From the NCBI GenBank assembly GCA_964350245.1, contig CAYGJC010000013.1:1-51355 (forward strand): a DNA stretch of 51,355 nt. Reading direction: 5' to 3'. The notes beneath the pieces are model-generated. The model ran no database searches and had not been told where the DNA came from. It saw nothing but the letters and a program-made list of their open reading frames with translations. The DNA is from JAJACP01 sp964350245. GTDB lineage: Bacteria > Chlamydiota > Chlamydiia > Chlamydiales > JAAKFR01. How positions within the stretch are numbered: position 1 is the first letter of the stretch; each line of letters starts with the position of its first letter. This document shows, piece after piece, positions 48,603 to 51,355 of this stretch. The position numbers and the translations under genes are program-made.

Positions 48603-51355
48603 ATGACAAGCAGTGTCTTAAAAGGTGGCGCAGCAGCCTCGATCCACAGTGATTCGGATCAAGTCACACATCAGCTGGTTGAACATGGACGTAGTCTAAG
48701 GATTGCCGTTAAGAAACATGATCTAGAACAAGTTAGCTTGCATGCTAATGAGCTTTACCGGTTAGGCAAACGACTCACATCTTTGCAAGTGACACTCAAT
48801 ACAGAAGCCGCTAATCCCCTCCCGATTGTGAGTCTACTTTTTAAAGTGCTTCGGGAAGAGGGCTCTACAATGGCCTGGGATCCGGACCATAAGCATCAAA
48901 TTGCCCGTGCAGCCAGGCTCTATCTAGAGTTAGCCTGCATGAAAGCTGTGGAACAAAAACGCTCGCTTCCGGCTGATTTACGGGCAGATATTTTAGCCAC
49001 AATTGAGTCACTAGCTGGATTCAAGGATGATCAAGACTTTGTGGCTCTTCACTATGAGCTGGATTGCTCAAAACAAGCTTTGAATCACATGAATGAAATA
49101 GAGTGGCGTGAGGTAGCTACCACTCTCATTGCTGTAGCTAAGCTTGCTAAGGAAGGAGGAATCAGCGGAGCTGCAGGACTTGTCCAAATGCTACCCGCTC
49201 AATTCCAAAGACTGTGCAAAAGTTGGTTTGGAACAACACTTGCCGTTTCCTGGCTTGGAGGCACTGTATGTAGTGGAAGTTCCGGCCAAACCCATTTGGA
49301 TACTGTATGCAAGGAATTAGCTGCTCATCTATCTGACTACCATGTAGCTCTTTCCGGCATAGAACTTTTTGCAGAAGTGCTCCATTTTGGTCCGGCTGCT
49401 CTTCACTCTCGAGCATTTGGAGAAGAAGGTCCTTCTTTAATGACGCTAGCAAGCTTTGATGGAAACAAATCAAAGCGTTTTCGAAAACCTCTCGATCAAT
49501 CCTGGCGCGTACGCCTAAGAGCCGTGAAAGTAGTGGCTACACTACTTTCTCACCCCAATTCTCAGATCGCTGCCCAAGCAGAGGCTCTTTTGTTTGAGCG
49601 TCGTGTAGCTGAAGTGCACCCTAAGGTTAAAGCGCTCCTAGTGGACCTAGAAACACAACCTCACATAGCCAAGGCATGGAGCCGGCTTTACCAGTGCAAC
49701 CAAGAAGCTCTGATCCGGCAAGGAGTCAAAACAGAAAAAGACCTAGAGGAGAAACAGCAGCAACTCGCTGCACTTAAAAAAGCCCAGCGTCGTGCCAAGC
49801 ATTCAGAGACTTTGCTGCGCGAAGCTCATGCAGAGCTCTCAGAAAAAGAGAAAAAGCTCGAAGAGCTGAAGGTAGAATTTAACAAGCAAAGCAAGTTAGT
49901 AGACAAACTGTGGGAAGATGTAGATGAGGGACGCGGGGACAGATTAGAGACAGAGCAAAAAGACTTAGATCTTTTGGATCAAAGAAAAATCATCAAACGT
50001 CTAGAGCTAGAGCTTACAGCAGCACAAGCCTATTTAGAGGAACAAAAAGCCGAGTCACAAACCTTAACAGAAAGCTCAGCAAAGCAGGAGACCCTCGAAA
50101 TTGAAATTCGGGAGCTGAAAGCCGCACGTGACAACCAGCATGCCCTTCACCAACATTTTGTCAAAGGTGTCAACACAGTTTTAGATGAAGTCTTTAGCGC
50201 TCAAACCGGTGCTGCATCCCTTCAGGTACCGGCAGATGATGAGCCTGTATCCCTCCTCTGTCCTATTACGGGAACACTCTTTGAGGATCCGGTTATGATT
50301 CCAGAGACAGGACGCAGTTATAGTCGCGCAGCAATTGAACGCCATTTTTCCGATCTCACAGAGCGTAAACAACCCCTTTTCTGTCCCGTAACCAGATCTC
50401 AGCTTACAAGCAGTCAGCTAATCAAGAACCAATCTTTAGCCGATAGTGTGGAAGAACATCTTTCCCGTAGACATTCTAGATCCCCTTCAGGAAGCCGTGT
50501 TGGAGGTAGCGCTTCAGGAGAGCCGACCAGTTCCTCTCAATCTTTGCCGGACTATCAAAAGATGTCATTAGATGACCTTGAGAGCTTAGCTTCTAAAGAT
50601 GATCCCAAAGCTCTGTGCGCTTTAGCGCTGCATCTTCAAAATCAGGGAGATGTAAAACGCTCTTTTACCTTATTGTCCCAGTCAGCCAAGAGAAACTTTC
50701 CGGAGAGCCTATACCAACTAGGCCGCTGTTACTCCTTGGGGATAGGAACAAAACAAAACCATGACCTTGCAGTTGAATGTTATCGAAAGGCTGACAGCCA
50801 TCCTGAAGCACAAAACGCTCTTGGAGAGTATTTTTGGATAGGCGTTTTTGTAAATCAGGATTTTGGACATGCAGTCCAACTATTTAAAGCCGCAGCCAGT
50901 CAAGAGAACCCCAAAGCCTTGCACAACCTGGGTCAAGCCTATCAGTGCGGTCTTGGGGTCAAACAAAGCCTCGATCAAGCCAATGCCTATTACAAAAAAG
51001 CGCTTAGCTGCTGGGCACTTCTTGCTGAAACAGGAAGCGCAGAGGCCGAGTATCGTATATCCAGGGCCTATTTGAATGGGTATGGTGTAAAGAAATCGAT
51101 TGAAACACAACGTATTTGGATAGAACGAGCTGCCAAAAAGGGTCATGAACTGGCTATGTTAGTATTAGTCACAGAGAAAAAGCAATGGAACATAGAAGAG
51201 GCTTATGCCGATAAATTGCAAGCGGAGAGTCTGCATCGGGTTGAAGAACGAGCTTCACAAGGAGATTCTGAAGCAGCATTTATTTTGGCCGGTTTTTTAT
51301 ATGACCAAGCGCCTGAGGCAGCCTTTAATTGGTACCGCAAGGCTGCTGAGCAGGG
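48603..51355 (+). CDS. Coiled coil – U-box – Sel1 repeat protein (partial, runs off the window)
   Basis: At least 917 residues, open to the window edge; I read the frame from the ATG at 48603, which has AAGGAGGAG 7 bases upstream. Layout: Ser/Gly/Ala-rich N-terminus (TSSVLKGGAAASIHSDSD), a helical region of unknown family to about residue 375, and a coiled coil at about 380–525. A U-box follows at about 548–620: LLCPITGTLFEDPV, then GRSYSRAAIERHFSD, FCPVTRSQL, and LIKNQSLADSVEEHL. A Ser/Gly linker leads to Sel1/TPR-type repeats from about 660 (LGRCYSLGIGTKQNHDLAVE, HNLGQAYQCGLGVKQSLDQA, YRISRAYLNGYGVKKS). U-box domains recruit ubiquitin-charged E2 enzymes, a eukaryotic system, so this is most likely a host-directed E3 ligase. 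No signal peptide. The C-terminus is not visible. Confidence 0.85.
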   Translation, partial: MTSSVLKGGAAASIHSDSDQVTHQLVEHGRSLRIAVKKHDLEQVSLHANELYRLGKRLTSLQVTLNTEAANPLPIVSLLFKVLREEGSTMAWDPDHKHQIARAARLYLELACMKAVEQKRSLPADLRADILATIESLAGFKDDQDFVALHYELDCSKQALNHMNEIEWREVATTLIAVAKLAKEGGISGAAGLVQMLPAQFQRLCKSWFGTTLAVSWLGGTVCSGSSGQTHLDTVCKELAAHLSDYHVALSGIELFAEVLHFGPAALHSRAFGEEGPSLMTLASFDGNKSKRFRKPLDQSWRVRLRAVKVVATLLSHPNSQIAAQAEALLFERRVAEVHPKVKALLVDLETQPHIAKAWSRLYQCNQEALIRQGVKTEKDLEEKQQQLAALKKAQRRAKHSETLLREAHAELSEKEKKLEELKVEFNKQSKLVDKLWEDVDEGRGDRLETEQKDLDLLDQRKIIKRLELELTAAQAYLEEQKAESQTLTESSAKQETLEIEIRELKAARDNQHALHQHFVKGVNTVLDEVFSAQTGAASLQVPADDEPVSLLCPITGTLFEDPVMIPETGRSYSRAAIERHFSDLTERKQPLFCPVTRSQLTSSQLIKNQSLADSVEEHLSRRHSRSPSGSRVGGSASGEPTSSSQSLPDYQKMSLDDLESLASKDDPKALCALALHLQNQGDVKRSFTLLSQSAKRNFPESLYQLGRCYSLGIGTKQNHDLAVECYRKADSHPEAQNALGEYFWIGVFVNQDFGHAVQLFKAAASQENPKALHNLGQAYQCGLGVKQSLDQANAYYKKALSCWALLAETGSAEAEYRISRAYLNGYGVKKSIETQRIWIERAAKKGHELAMLVLVTEKKQWNIEEAYADKLQAESLHRVEERASQGDSEAAFILAGFLYDQAPEAAFNWYRKAAEQ

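Noticed and set aside
1..51355. tRNA, rRNA, CRISPR array, transposase or phage genes
   Set aside because: None recognised in gaps or genes; the only mobile-element sign is the repeat-bounded 2.0-kb island.

Overview
The window looks like a chromosome segment from an environmental ('Chlamydia-like') member of the phylum Chlamydiae. Two gene orders match, from memory, the Chlamydia trachomatis map: ndk–ruvA–ruvC–(coiled-coil gene), and birA–rodA–metal P-type ATPase–VIT-like membrane protein–serS–ribD–ribBA–ribH. kdsA is followed by LPS-transport genes, as in chlamydiae. Genus cannot be fixed from the sequence alone. A large NAD-glutamate dehydrogenase, alanine dehydrogenase and a family 9 glycosyltransferase argue against the strongly reduced Chlamydia genus itself.

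Layout. 1–3.9 kb (+): folK, kdsA, lptC-like, lptA-like, lptB and a WrbA/flavodoxin-like gene, tightly overlapping. 3.9–7.0 kb (−): ndk, a GT61-like glycosyltransferase, a PabA/TrpG-type amidotransferase and an unknown gene, also overlapping. 7.1–8.7 kb (+): lineage-specific insert with a 65-aa protein and two paralogous GIY-YIG-like proteins. 8.7–15.6 kb: ruvA, ruvC, a 572-aa coiled-coil protein, a heptosyltransferase-like gene, an MscS channel and typA. 15.7–21.1 kb (+): accessory block with an unknown gene, three tandem GTPase paralogues and a small protein with a perfect 12-residue repeat. 21.1–30.5 kb (−): ribBA, ribH, smc, ald, a large Hsp70 and two tiny paralogous membrane proteins, nearly all overlapping. 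30.6–38.3 kb: a CaaX-ending accessory protein, an exported unknown, ribD, serS and two tandem Cys-rich autotransporter-like proteins. 38.4–46.4 kb: VIT-like protein, P-type ATPase, NAD-GDH, a small unknown, rodA and birA. 46.3–48.4 kb: a 2.0-kb XRE-ImmA/PIN module bounded by direct copies of the birA 3' end. 48.6 kb to the end (+): a large protein with coiled coil, U-box and Sel1 repeats, cut by the window edge.

Most notable: three accessory proteins end in textbook CaaX prenylation boxes. These are GTPase B (CAVQ), GTPase C (CAVS) and the unlinked 30.6-kb protein (CVIQ). Bacteria have no CaaX farnesyltransferase, so this suggests effectors lipidated by the eukaryotic host. They share an Ala/Gly/Ser-rich N-terminus with no membrane signal, as do the neighbouring unknown proteins and the U-box/Sel1 protein. 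Together with the GIY-YIG pair, the U-box ligase and the autotransporters, the accessory islands look like host-interaction cargo inserted into a conserved chlamydial backbone.

No rRNA, tRNA, CRISPR array or transposase was recognised. No gene-free stretch exceeds 300 bases; the longest is 48307–48602 and is described in the features.
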